A stretch of DNA of 5,770 bases, taken from contig JBEKBO010000191.1 in NCBI GenBank assembly GCA_050015355.1, forward strand, positions 1-5,770. The letters are read 5' to 3'. The stretch is from CAWBRT01 sp050015355 (GTDB lineage Bacteria; Acidobacteriota; Terriglobia; Terriglobales; Acidobacteriaceae). Under the pieces are notes generated by a model. It had not been told where the DNA came from. It did not search any database and saw only the letters and a program-made list of their open reading frames with translations. This document shows positions 1 to 4,474 of the stretch, piece by piece (within the stretch, counting starts at the first letter, position 1; every line of letters starts with the position of its first letter). Position numbers and translations under genes: made by a program.

Positions 1-1
1 C

Positions 2-100
2 CGCGGACGCGTCGTGAGATTCAGTACCTGCTTATTACCTGGACCGGCTTCTGCGTCTACTGTGGGTGCAATATCGAGCGACCTCGCTCTCCTTAATACT
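2..100 (+). pseudogene. Possible out-of-frame upstream piece of the aconitase X large subunit
   Basis: The reading frame starting at base 2 is open for 33 codons and ends at a TAA at 101-103. Near its end it reads Ser-Ser, five residues, Asn-Thr (74-100). Aconitase X large subunits have Ser-Ser, five residues, Asn-Ser at this position, just before the Leu-Gly-Ala and Thr-Asn-Arg-Glu-Gly-Gly stretch. A Thr-Cys pair (26-31) may echo the conserved upstream Thr-Cys. The downstream gene is in another frame. Omitting bases 101-110 would join the two as Asn-Thr-Ile-Leu-Gly-Ala, which matches the family. The similarity is short and the spacing from Thr-Cys to Asn is about five residues short, so the call is tentative. 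The piece may be decayed coding sequence or poor sequence at a contig edge. Confidence 0.3.
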
Positions 101-914
101 TAACGTAGTAATACTAGGAGCCTATACCAACCGCGAGGGCGGGCCTTCCGCTTTGGCGGTGGCACTGACAGGACGAGCGCCGGAGTACGGCTATCATCTG
201 CTGGAAAACCGGCGTGGACATATAAGGGTTGACGTTTCCACGGAATTGCGCAGCGTCGACGATTTCGGTGGACTAGGCTATTGGGTGGGCACGATAGCGG
301 GAAGCAAGGTTCCGGTTTTCACTGGAATCAGCGAGATCGGCGCGGACGAAATCAAAGCGCTGGGCGCAGCCCTCGCATCATCGGGGGCGGTCGCGCTATT
401 CCATGTGGTGGGAATCACTCCCGAAGCGCCGACCTGCGAGGCTGCCTTCGGCGGGCGGAAGCCGGAACAAATACTGGCGTTTGGTCAAGATGAGTTGGTT
501 GAGGCCAAACAGAGGCTAAACAAGCACGACGGACAGGACATCTCGCTGGTTTGCATCGGGTGCCCGCACACTTCGATTACAGAGATTGCGGCGATTGCCC
601 AACATCTCGCGGGCAAGAAGCTCAAATCGAATATCGAATTGTGGATCACCACGGCTCTACCGATGCGGGCTCTGGCTGAGCGCTGCGGTTATGCCAAGAC
701 GATTGAGAACGCGGGTGGCCGCTTTGTCATCGACACCTGCCCGATCTTGTCTCCCATGGCGGAAGTAGCGAAGAAGAAAGGATACTCCGCCATGGCGACC
801 AATTCGGCCAAGCTGGCTCATTACGCTCCGGGCCAATGGGCATTGCCGACGTATTACGGCAGCCTGGAAACATGTTTAGATGCCGCCGTTAGCGGTGTAT
901 TCAACCAAAAGTGA
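66..914 (+). CDS. Aconitase X (AcnX) large/catalytic subunit, C-terminal part, 5' incomplete
   Basis: This is the C-terminal two-thirds of an aconitase X catalytic subunit (old name DUF521), a cytosolic Fe-S hydro-lyase. Characterised members dehydrate cis-3-hydroxy-L-proline in bacteria or mevalonate 5-phosphate in archaea. Numbering from the GTG at 66, diagnostic stretches are LGAYTNREGGPSALA (18-32), LTGRAPEYGYHL (34-45), IGCPHTS (164-170) and DTCPILSP (223-230). Cys166 and Cys225 sit where the family has two of its cluster cysteines; the third lies in the missing N-terminal region. Full-length subunits are about 400 residues, here at most 282, and family similarity begins only near base 102. 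The GTG at 66 is therefore only the first usable codon after an in-frame TGA at 15-17, with no Shine-Dalgarno. The small subunit follows after 16 bases. Family assignment is secure; substrate is unknown. As it stands the product is probably non-functional unless the upstream break is an error. Confidence 0.88.
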   Translation: MQYRATSLSLILNVVILGAYTNREGGPSALAVALTGRAPEYGYHLLENRRGHIRVDVSTELRSVDDFGGLGYWVGTIAGSKVPVFTGISEIGADEIKALGAALASSGAVALFHVVGITPEAPTCEAAFGGRKPEQILAFGQDELVEAKQRLNKHDGQDISLVCIGCPHTSITEIAAIAQHLAGKKLKSNIELWITTALPMRALAERCGYAKTIENAGGRFVIDTCPILSPMAEVAKKKGYSAMATNSAKLAHYAPGQWALPTYYGSLETCLDAAVSGVFNQK

Positions 915-930
915 ACGGGGGTGGCGGACA

Positions 931-1341
931 ATGAAAACGATGCTACATGGGCGGAAGGTTGTGGGAGGCAAGGCGCGCGGGGCCGCCCTTGTCACGGATG
1001 AGCCCATCTGCTTTCTGGGCGGAGTCGACGTAAATACCGGCATTATTACGGAAGTCGGCCATCCATTGAAGGGAAAGTGTATCGCGGGGAAAGTTCTGGT
1101 ATTCCCGACCGGCAAAGGATCGACGGGTGGATCGTACCTTATTTATGAGGCAGCCAGTAACGGAGTCGGCCCGTGCGCAATGATCAATCGCAACGTCGAG
1201 CAGGTTACCGTGATCGGCTGCATCATCTCCGAGATTCCAATGGTTGACAGCCTGGATTGCGACCCGGTTGCAGCCATCAAGGATGGAGATATCGTGGAAG
1301 TGGATGCTGATGCCGGAACTGTCAGTGTCACCTCGGCTTGA
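931..1341 (+). CDS. Aconitase X small subunit (swivel domain, DUF126)
   Basis: A 136-residue protein of the aconitase X swivel-domain family, the separate partner of the large subunit in two-gene (type II) aconitase X enzymes. It should dock on the catalytic subunit and complete the active site. Family marks are FLGGVDVNTGIIT (28-40), HPLKGK (44-49), FPTGKGSTGGSYLIYE (58-73) and IPMVDSLDCDP (102-112). The Ser in GKGS (Ser64) lies in the Gly-Ser-rich loop that carries the family's conserved catalytic serine. The frame is open back to 880, but the ATG at 931 is preferred: it clears the large subunit stop by 16 bases, has a purine-rich GGGGGTGG six bases upstream, and gives the usual family length. 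It appears complete. It is co-directional with the large subunit and very likely co-transcribed. Whether the pair is a hydroxyproline dehydratase or acts on another hydroxy acid cannot be read from sequence. Confidence 0.9.
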   Translation: MKTMLHGRKVVGGKARGAALVTDEPICFLGGVDVNTGIITEVGHPLKGKCIAGKVLVFPTGKGSTGGSYLIYEAASNGVGPCAMINRNVEQVTVIGCIISEIPMVDSLDCDPVAAIKDGDIVEVDADAGTVSVTSA

Positions 1342-1627
1342 AGACGGCGGTTAGGCAGACAGTAACTTGCAACGGGGGATTCCAGAGTTCCCCCCGGGTC
1401 CAGTGGCAAAGGTTGGCAACGCAGCGAACAAGCCGGCTGCGTTACTTTCATTGCACCGGCCCCAGGCTCTATCGGTGAGATCGTCACGCGCCACTGGGCG
1501 ACTGCTCGGCGCTCTATTGATCCTGGTGCCGCACGCGGCTTCTTGACGCGCAAGGGCGCACCATGGGCTCTCCTTGGAGACGCGAGAGTCGATCCGCTTA
1601 CCGGCACGCTCGGAACGAGGAAATCAT
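1342..1627. other. Intergenic gap between acnX small subunit and first rraA-like gene
   Basis: A stretch of 286 bases with no assignable gene. It holds a GC-rich hairpin near its start (listed separately). Frame +1 is open from 1366 to a TGA at 1639-1641, overlapping the start of the next gene. That frame translates to a protein-like sequence with no convincing start codon and no family I recognise, so it is not called as a gene. The Shine-Dalgarno of the next gene is at its right edge. No clear sigma-70 promoter was seen. Confidence 0.6.
1374..1394 (+). terminator. GC-rich hairpin downstream of acnX small subunit; weak terminator candidate
   Basis: GGGGGA (1374-1379) pairs with TCCCCC (1389-1394) around a nine-base loop, 32 bases after the small subunit stop codon. 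No T-tract follows, so it does not meet the intrinsic terminator rule. It could be a transcript-end stabilising structure or chance in a GC-rich stretch. Confidence 0.25.
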
Positions 1628-2293
1628 ATGTCAGAATTTGATAGCAAATATGGCCGGCGGTTAGGAAAACTATCGACGACGAATGTGGCTGATGCGCTAG
1701 ACGCTTTCAGCCTGAAGGGGGCGACCTACGGGATTCGCCCGCTGTGGGAAAACGCCGGCAAGGTGGTGGGCAGGGCTGTAACCGTAAAGATCGCCGCCGC
1801 CGGCTTGACCAAGAGCAAGAATCATCTTGGTGTTAAGGCCATCGAAGCGGCGGAGCGAGGCGACGTGATTGTTATCGATAATGGCGGCCGCCTGGATACT
1901 TCTTGTTGGGGCGGAATTCTCGCCAACGGCGCCAAGATGAAAGGCGTCAGCGCAGTGATCGTCGACGGCGCTGTTCGTGACCTTGATGACTGCATGGACG
2001 CCCAATTCCCGGTCTATGCCAGAGGCACCGTAGTTGCCACCGCCAGGGGCAGGATCATGGAAGAGGCGACCAACGTGATGATTCAATTCGCCGGCGTTCA
2101 GGTGCGCCCCGGAGACGTGGTCATGGGAGATCGCAGCGGAGTCGTGGTCATTCCGCAAGAGAAGCTCGACGAAGTCCTGGCAAAGGCCGAAGAGCTATAC
2201 GCCAAAGAAGAACAGATGGTGGCGGAAATTCGGGCCGGCGCTTCCATGTTGGAAGTGGACAACAAGTACAACTACGAAAAGATGATCAAGTGA
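1628..2293 (+). CDS. RraA-fold HMG aldolase / oxaloacetate decarboxylase-like protein (first paralogue)
   Basis: A complete 221-residue member of the RraA / 4-hydroxy-4-methyl-2-oxoglutarate (HMG) aldolase family, metal-dependent cytosolic C-C lyases. Seen: TTNVADALD (17-25), GIRPL (35-39), VIVIDNGG (80-87), WGGILA (94-99), DGAVRD (113-118) and GVQVRPGD (156-163). Gly96, Arg117, Asp118 and Asp121 give the G-X20-R-D-X2-E/D signature described for RraA-like proteins of Thermus and yeast that have HMG aldolase and oxaloacetate decarboxylase activity. The E. coli RNase E regulator RraA lacks the complete signature and lacked lyase activity, so an enzyme is likelier than an RNase E inhibitor. The ATG at 1628 is chosen because GAGGA (1617-1621) lies six bases upstream and it gives the usual family start; the in-frame ATG at 1574 lacks this. 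A second paralogue follows after 58 bases. Family is secure; the substrate (oxaloacetate or a 4-hydroxy-2-oxo acid) is inferred. Confidence 0.92.
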   Translation: MSEFDSKYGRRLGKLSTTNVADALDAFSLKGATYGIRPLWENAGKVVGRAVTVKIAAAGLTKSKNHLGVKAIEAAERGDVIVIDNGGRLDTSCWGGILANGAKMKGVSAVIVDGAVRDLDDCMDAQFPVYARGTVVATARGRIMEEATNVMIQFAGVQVRPGDVVMGDRSGVVVIPQEKLDEVLAKAEELYAKEEQMVAEIRAGASMLEVDNKYNYEKMIK

Positions 2294-2336
2294 AGGTAGT
2301 TGTGCAAAAAGAAACGGCAAAGACAAAATCTACCTT
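2293..2336 (+). repeat. Inverted repeat between the two rraA-like genes
   Basis: AAGGTAG (2293-2299) is exactly complementary to CTACCTT (2330-2336), with a 30-base A-rich loop. The first arm overlaps the last base of the upstream stop codon and the second ends five bases before the next gene's Shine-Dalgarno. It might fold in the mRNA between the cistrons; the long loop makes it weak. Confidence 0.3.
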
Positions 2337-2341
2337 GCAAT

Positions 2342-2345
2342 GGAG
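2342..2345 (+). promoter_or_regulatory. Shine-Dalgarno deciding the start of the second rraA-like gene
   Basis: GGAG lies six bases before the ATG at 2352. The alternative in-frame ATG at 2340 is upstream of this site and has only A/T-rich sequence with no Shine-Dalgarno. The start at 2352 also gives the usual short N-terminus for the family. Confidence 0.6.
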
Positions 2346-2351
2346 TCAGGA

Positions 2352-3011
2352 ATGATCAAAGTAGATTCAGCGATCATCGAAGGATTTAAGAAGTTTGATA
2401 CGACCAGTGTTTCCGATGCACTAGACAGGCTAGGCATCGTCGGCGGCTTGCATGGGATTCGGCCCGTGGTGGAAGGAGTGGCCTTCTGCGGCCAGGCCTT
2501 TACCGCCCACTATGTTCCCTGCGGAGTGGTAAAGGGCACCGTGGGCGATTTCCTGGACGACGTTGAGCCAGGACAAGTGGTTGTGATTGACAATGGAGGG
2601 CGCACTTACTGCACGGTTTGGGGCGACCTCATGACCATCAATGCCTCCCAGCGCGGCATCGCCGGAACTGTCATCGACGGTGTGTGTCGCGACGTTCCCG
2701 GCATCAGGAAGCTGCGATACCCAATCTTCACCAAGGGGTGTTACATGGTGACTGGGAAAGACCGGGTGCAATGCGACGGCGTAAACATCCCTGTAGCCAT
2801 CTCCGGAGTGCAGGTTAAGCCGGGTGACATTTTGCTTGGCGACGATAGCGGCGCGCTGGTGATTCCCGCCGAAAAAGCCGAGGAGGTTTATCGCGTAGCG
2901 GAAGAGATCGCCAAGAAGGAAGAAATCATCGAACGAGAAGTTCGCAAAGGCGTGTCGCTCAGAGAGGCTCGGGCAAAAATGGGCTATCACGCGCTTCAGA
3001 CCCGGAAGTAG
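2352..3011 (+). CDS. RraA-fold HMG/CHA aldolase (GalC-like), second paralogue
   Basis: A complete 219-residue RraA-fold protein. Key stretches are FDTTSVSDALDRLGI (15-29), HGIRPV (34-39), VVVIDNGG (76-83), WGDLMTIN (90-97), IDGVCRD (108-114) and GVQVKPGD (152-159). The C-terminal third is a charged, probably helical segment (173-206). Asp92, Arg113 and Asp114 form an exact D-X20-R-D signature, the pattern of the Pseudomonas class II pyruvate aldolase that cleaves HMG and 4-carboxy-4-hydroxy-2-oxoadipate (CHA) to pyruvate plus pyruvate or oxaloacetate. The residue three after the R-D pair is Gly117, so this protein does not carry the alternative acidic residue of its upstream neighbour. The two paralogues are strongly diverged outside the active-site blocks, so this is an old duplication or two recruited genes. 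Co-transcription with the first copy is likely (58-base gap). True aldolase activity is inferred from the signature and the GalB-like remnant downstream. Confidence 0.92.
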   Translation: MIKVDSAIIEGFKKFDTTSVSDALDRLGIVGGLHGIRPVVEGVAFCGQAFTAHYVPCGVVKGTVGDFLDDVEPGQVVVIDNGGRTYCTVWGDLMTINASQRGIAGTVIDGVCRDVPGIRKLRYPIFTKGCYMVTGKDRVQCDGVNIPVAISGVQVKPGDILLGDDSGALVIPAEKAEEVYRVAEEIAKKEEIIEREVRKGVSLREARAKMGYHALQTRK

Positions 3012-3108
3012 CTCGCCGCGGATGAGATCAACAGCAAGAGCGGGCTACTCGGCCGATCAATCAAACTAATTTACTACGACGACCAGGCGAATCCGCATCA
3101 TCCTAACT

Positions 3109-3128
3109 GCGCCAAAGAGCGCCAAAGA
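3109..3128. repeat. Ten-base perfect tandem duplication
   Basis: GCGCCAAAGA occurs at 3109-3118 and again immediately at 3119-3128. There are only two copies and no function is evident; it is consistent with slippage in non-coding DNA. Confidence 0.6.
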
Positions 3129-3199
3129 ACGAGGAGTAGCTTCAAAGCGAGACTTGCGGTACTCTGGTGCAACAAGCACGACAGTTGAACAGCAAGGCA

Positions 3200-3245
3200 C
3201 TGGAATAGCGGTGTGCTTTCGCATCAGGTGCGAAAGAAATTCCAG
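3200..3245. repeat. Two-tier inverted repeat upstream of the GntR remnant
   Basis: The inner arms CTTTCGCA (3216-3223) and TGCGAAAG (3229-3236) are perfectly complementary over eight bases with a five-base loop. Outer arms CTGGAAT (3200-3206) and ATTCCAG (3239-3245) add seven more pairs, separated from the inner stem by nine bases on the left and two on the right. It ends 23 bases before the GTG of the regulator remnant. It could be an operator or a leader hairpin. There is no T-tract, so a terminator is unlikely. Confidence 0.5.
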
Positions 3246-3268
3246 CTCCGGTCTGAAGGGAAAAGCAC

Positions 3269-3535
3269 GTGGTTGACACGCGTTTTACCGCCATCACGCA
3301 AACAAGAACGTATATCGAGATCGTAGGTCAAATCGTAAATCTTGGTGGCGGGCAGATATGGCCTGGAGAGCAGCTTTCGTATGTTTGCTTTGCGCCCTCA
3401 GTCCGCTCAGGGACGCAGTTTGAGCGACTTTTTCGCGCATTCCACATCTTGAGACAAAGTACTTTTGCTCGCGATGATTCTTGTCGTGTTGAACTTGACA
3501 TTCGGGCTGACGTGGCTCAGACTGTTTTTTCATAA
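3269..3535 (+). pseudogene. GntR-family regulator, N-terminal DNA-binding fragment (decayed)
   Basis: The frame opens at a GTG with GAAGGG eight bases upstream and runs for 88 codons. Residues 7-36 (bases 3287-3376) match the first part of a GntR winged-helix domain: Arg-Thr-Tyr-Ile-Glu-Ile-Val, Gln-Ile, then GGGQIWPGEQL, equivalent to the family's 'G-x-L-x-PG-x-x-LPSE'. After Leu36 the similarity ends. The Pro-Ser-Glu-Arg-Glu-Leu-Ala and the recognition helix that should follow are absent, so it cannot bind DNA in the normal way. The rest (37-88) is unlike any domain I know. A matching C-terminal fragment lies downstream in another frame. Together they suggest one FCD-type GntR regulator of about 230 residues that has lost its middle. 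GntR/FCD regulators commonly control sugar-acid and carboxylate operons such as the neighbouring one. Confidence 0.6.
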
Positions 3536-3602
3536 CACCTATAAGACATGCGTCTCACATAGTGGGACGCGCGAACCTCAAGGGAAAGATCCTGGAAATC
3601 CC
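3377..3602. other. Unassigned DNA between the two GntR fragments
   Basis: About 226 bases separate the recognisable N- and C-terminal regulator pieces; an intact FCD regulator would need roughly 450. None of the three forward frames gives a recognisable FCD segment. The stretch holds a T-run (3525-3530) without a good stem before it, and a strong palindrome (3550-3570). It may be replaced or rearranged DNA rather than simple point-mutation decay. Confidence 0.5.
3550..3570. promoter_or_regulatory. Nine-base palindrome with three-base centre, operator-like
   Basis: GCGTCTCAC (3550-3558) pairs with GTGGGACGC (3562-3570) around ATA. Eight pairs are Watson-Crick and one (T3555 with G3565) is a wobble. 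The length, symmetry and short centre resemble a dimeric repressor operator more than a terminator, and no T-tract follows. A TATAAG lies just upstream at 3540-3545, but there is no matching -35 at normal spacing. Which protein binds it is unknown. Confidence 0.4.
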
Positions 3603-3734
3603 GGGAGATTCGAAAAGTATCACGACGAGCATGGGGCGCTTCTGCAGGCGCTCAAAGACAAAGATGCGAAGCGCGCCGGAAGGACCATGCTGAAGCATCC
3701 TTCCGAAATTGAGAAAGACATTATGAACACCTGA
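3603..3734 (+). pseudogene. GntR-family regulator, C-terminal FCD-domain fragment
   Basis: The last 43 codons of a frame open from 3465 match the end of an FCD ligand-binding domain. Gly-Arg-Phe-Glu is followed by a Tyr-His-Asp-Glu-His helix, Ala-Leu-Leu-Gln-Ala-Leu, Lys-Asp-Lys-Asp-Ala, Ala, and Met-Leu-Lys-His, then a short polar tail. The two histidines of the family pattern 'EH-x-x-I-L-x-A-I…D…A…M-x-x-H' are present 22 residues apart, as expected for FCD metal/ligand-site residues. The open frame upstream of 3603 (3465-3602) is hydrophobic then Lys/Gly-rich and does not look like FCD. The fragment is in a different frame from the N-terminal piece at 3269. I infer that both are remains of one regulator, though two different donors cannot be excluded. 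Confidence 0.6.
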
Positions 3735-3750
3735 CTCCCGTGGGCAGGTG
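3728..3750 (+). terminator. Weak hairpin at the end of the GntR fragment
   Basis: CACCTG (3728-3733) pairs with CAGGTG (3745-3750) with an eleven-base loop. The stem overlaps the TGA of the regulator remnant and is followed by GTTTG, only a three-base T-run. A weak intrinsic terminator is possible but not strong. Confidence 0.25.
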
Positions 3751-3808
3751 GTTTGCCGCTGCAAGTGGGCCGAACCCGGAGATGTGCCGTCTTAAGTGAG
3801 GTGGAACG

Positions 3809-3991
3809 ATGCTTGATGACCGGCCCAGGGTTTTGTGCGTCAGCGCCCACGCAGCCGACTTTGCTGCCCGGTGTGCAGGAACCTTAGGTCACTATGCCAA
3901 AGGCCACGGTGTAGTCAAAGTGCTTTGTTGGAGCTTCGGCGAAAGAGGAGACTCGGCCGATAGCTGGTTAGATCATCCCAGGATTAAATGA
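3809..3991 (+). pseudogene. PIG-L/LmbE family protein, GalB-like (4-oxalomesaconate hydratase type), N-terminal fragment
   Basis: The ATG has an excellent Shine-Dalgarno (GAGGTG, 3798-3803, five bases away), but the product is only 60 residues where the family has about 230-270. Residues 7-50 are a clean PIG-L N-terminus: a hydrophobic strand RVLCVSAHAADF (7-18), Gly24-Thr-Leu, the second strand VVKVLC (35-40) and SFGERGDSADSW (42-53). His14 and Asp17 are the expected zinc ligands. The usual HPDD motif is HAAD, so the deacetylase base (Asp after Pro) is Ala, as in the GalB-type subgroup that hydrates 4-oxalomesaconate in gallate/protocatechuate degradation. Similarity stops after Trp53, and a TGA follows seven codons later, immediately before the Shine-Dalgarno of the high-GC cupin gene. 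The C-terminal zinc histidine and most of the fold are missing, so no activity is expected. The GalB-like subgroup is inferred from the motif and from the RraA neighbours. Confidence 0.75.
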
Positions 3992-3992
3992 C

Positions 3993-3999
3993 AAGGAGG
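3993..3999 (+). promoter_or_regulatory. Near-perfect Shine-Dalgarno of the cupin gene
   Basis: AAGGAGG lies five bases before the ATG at 4005 and two bases after the stop codon of the PIG-L fragment. It fixes the cupin start and marks the beginning of the high-GC half of the window. Confidence 0.8.
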
Positions 4000-4004
4000 C
4001 AACC

Positions 4005-4373
4005 ATGCCGGAACCGAAAACGAAGTACTACTACCACATCGCGGACGTCCCTCTAGTCCCGCTCACGGACAAGGTGGGGACCCACTTCATCGCGGGTCAA
4101 AACATCCTGTGCAGCTTCATTGAGCAGCCACCTGGGGCCACCTTCCCCATCCACAGCCACCCGGCGGAGCAGATTCTGGTCATCCTGGAAGGCTCCGAGG
4201 AGCATGTGTGCGGCGACGAGAAATTCACCATGAAGGCCGGTGATGTCTGCGTCCATCCGCCGAACACCCCCCACGGCGGCCATACCCCTACCGGGTTCAA
4301 GGGCATCGACATCTTCTCCCCGCCCCGGGAGGATTACCTGGCGTTGATGCGGAAACATGGTCTCGTGAAGTAA
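4005..4373 (+). CDS. Small single-domain cupin protein
   Basis: A complete 122-residue cupin_2-type beta-barrel, presumably cytosolic since no signal peptide is visible. Motif 1 is Gly44-x5-His50-x-His52, then Pro-Ala-Glu-Gln, ending at Gly63. The canonical glutamate position is Gln56, with Glu55 next to it, which is common in small cupins of the 'HxHxxEQ' type. Motif 2 is Gly79-x5-Pro85-x-Asn87-x2-His90. The metal ligand set would be His50, His52, Gln56 or Glu55, and His90. Such proteins can be metal-dependent isomerases, decarboxylases or sugar-acid binding proteins; nothing here picks one. The gene is followed after about 100 bases by a TRAP transporter, so it may act on or sense the imported carboxylate. 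Codon third positions are markedly richer in G/C than in the aconitase X and rraA genes, which suggests a different origin from the left half. Confidence 0.88.
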   Translation: MPEPKTKYYYHIADVPLVPLTDKVGTHFIAGQNILCSFIEQPPGATFPIHSHPAEQILVILEGSEEHVCGDEKFTMKAGDVCVHPPNTPHGGHTPTGFKGIDIFSPPREDYLALMRKHGLVK

Positions 4374-4461
4374 CGAAGCCGGGACTGTGCCCCATGGGCA
4401 TGGGACTTGAGCCCTCGGCCGCTGGGTGAGCAGGGGGCGGCAGGCTTGTCGTGCGGTCATC

Positions 4462-4467
4462 GAGGGG
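4462..4467 (+). promoter_or_regulatory. Shine-Dalgarno favouring the GTG start of the TRAP permease
   Basis: GAGGGG lies seven bases before the GTG at 4475 but 19 bases before the ATG at 4487, which has no Shine-Dalgarno of its own. This favours the GTG, which adds four residues to the N-terminus. Confidence 0.45.
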
Positions 4468-4474
4468 TGTACGC

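Larger units (their letters stand above)
3012..3268. other. Intergenic region upstream of the GntR remnant
   Basis: A stretch of 257 bases with no open frame of note and no recognisable protein. It contains a ten-base tandem duplication (3109-3128) and a two-tier inverted repeat (3200-3245), both listed separately. No intrinsic terminator with a T-tract follows the second rraA-like gene. No convincing -35/-10 pair was found. Confidence 0.6.

Noticed and set aside
1..12. CCGCGG and ACGCGT (SacII and MluI sites) directly abut at the window start, like a cloning linker.
   Set aside because: Both are short GC-rich palindromes and occur by chance; no further vector or adapter sequence is recognisable after base 12.
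880..930. Upstream extension of the aconitase X small subunit to an ATG at 880.
   Set aside because: It would overlap the large subunit gene and add 17 residues not seen in the family; the ATG at 931 fits spacing and length better.
1143..1607. Open reverse-strand frame of 154 codons across the end of the small subunit and the gap.
   Set aside because: The translation is rich in Pro, Ser and Arg and matches no family; it is antisense to a conserved gene for much of its length.
3273..3278. Perfect TTGACA at the start of the GntR remnant.
   Set aside because: It lies within codons 2-4 of the frame and has no -10 box at 16-18 bases.
3506..3530. CTGA/TCAG stem followed by six T residues as an intrinsic terminator.
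   Set aside because: The stem has only four pairs and the T-run is separated from it, so it would be too unstable.
3495..3545. TTGACA (3495-3500) with TATAAG (3540-3545) as a promoter.
   Set aside because: The spacer is 39 bases, far too long for a sigma-70 promoter.
4386..4398. TGCCC / GGGCA hairpin after the cupin gene as a terminator.
   Set aside because: Five pairs with a three-base loop and no T-tract; the cupin and TRAP genes may be co-transcribed.
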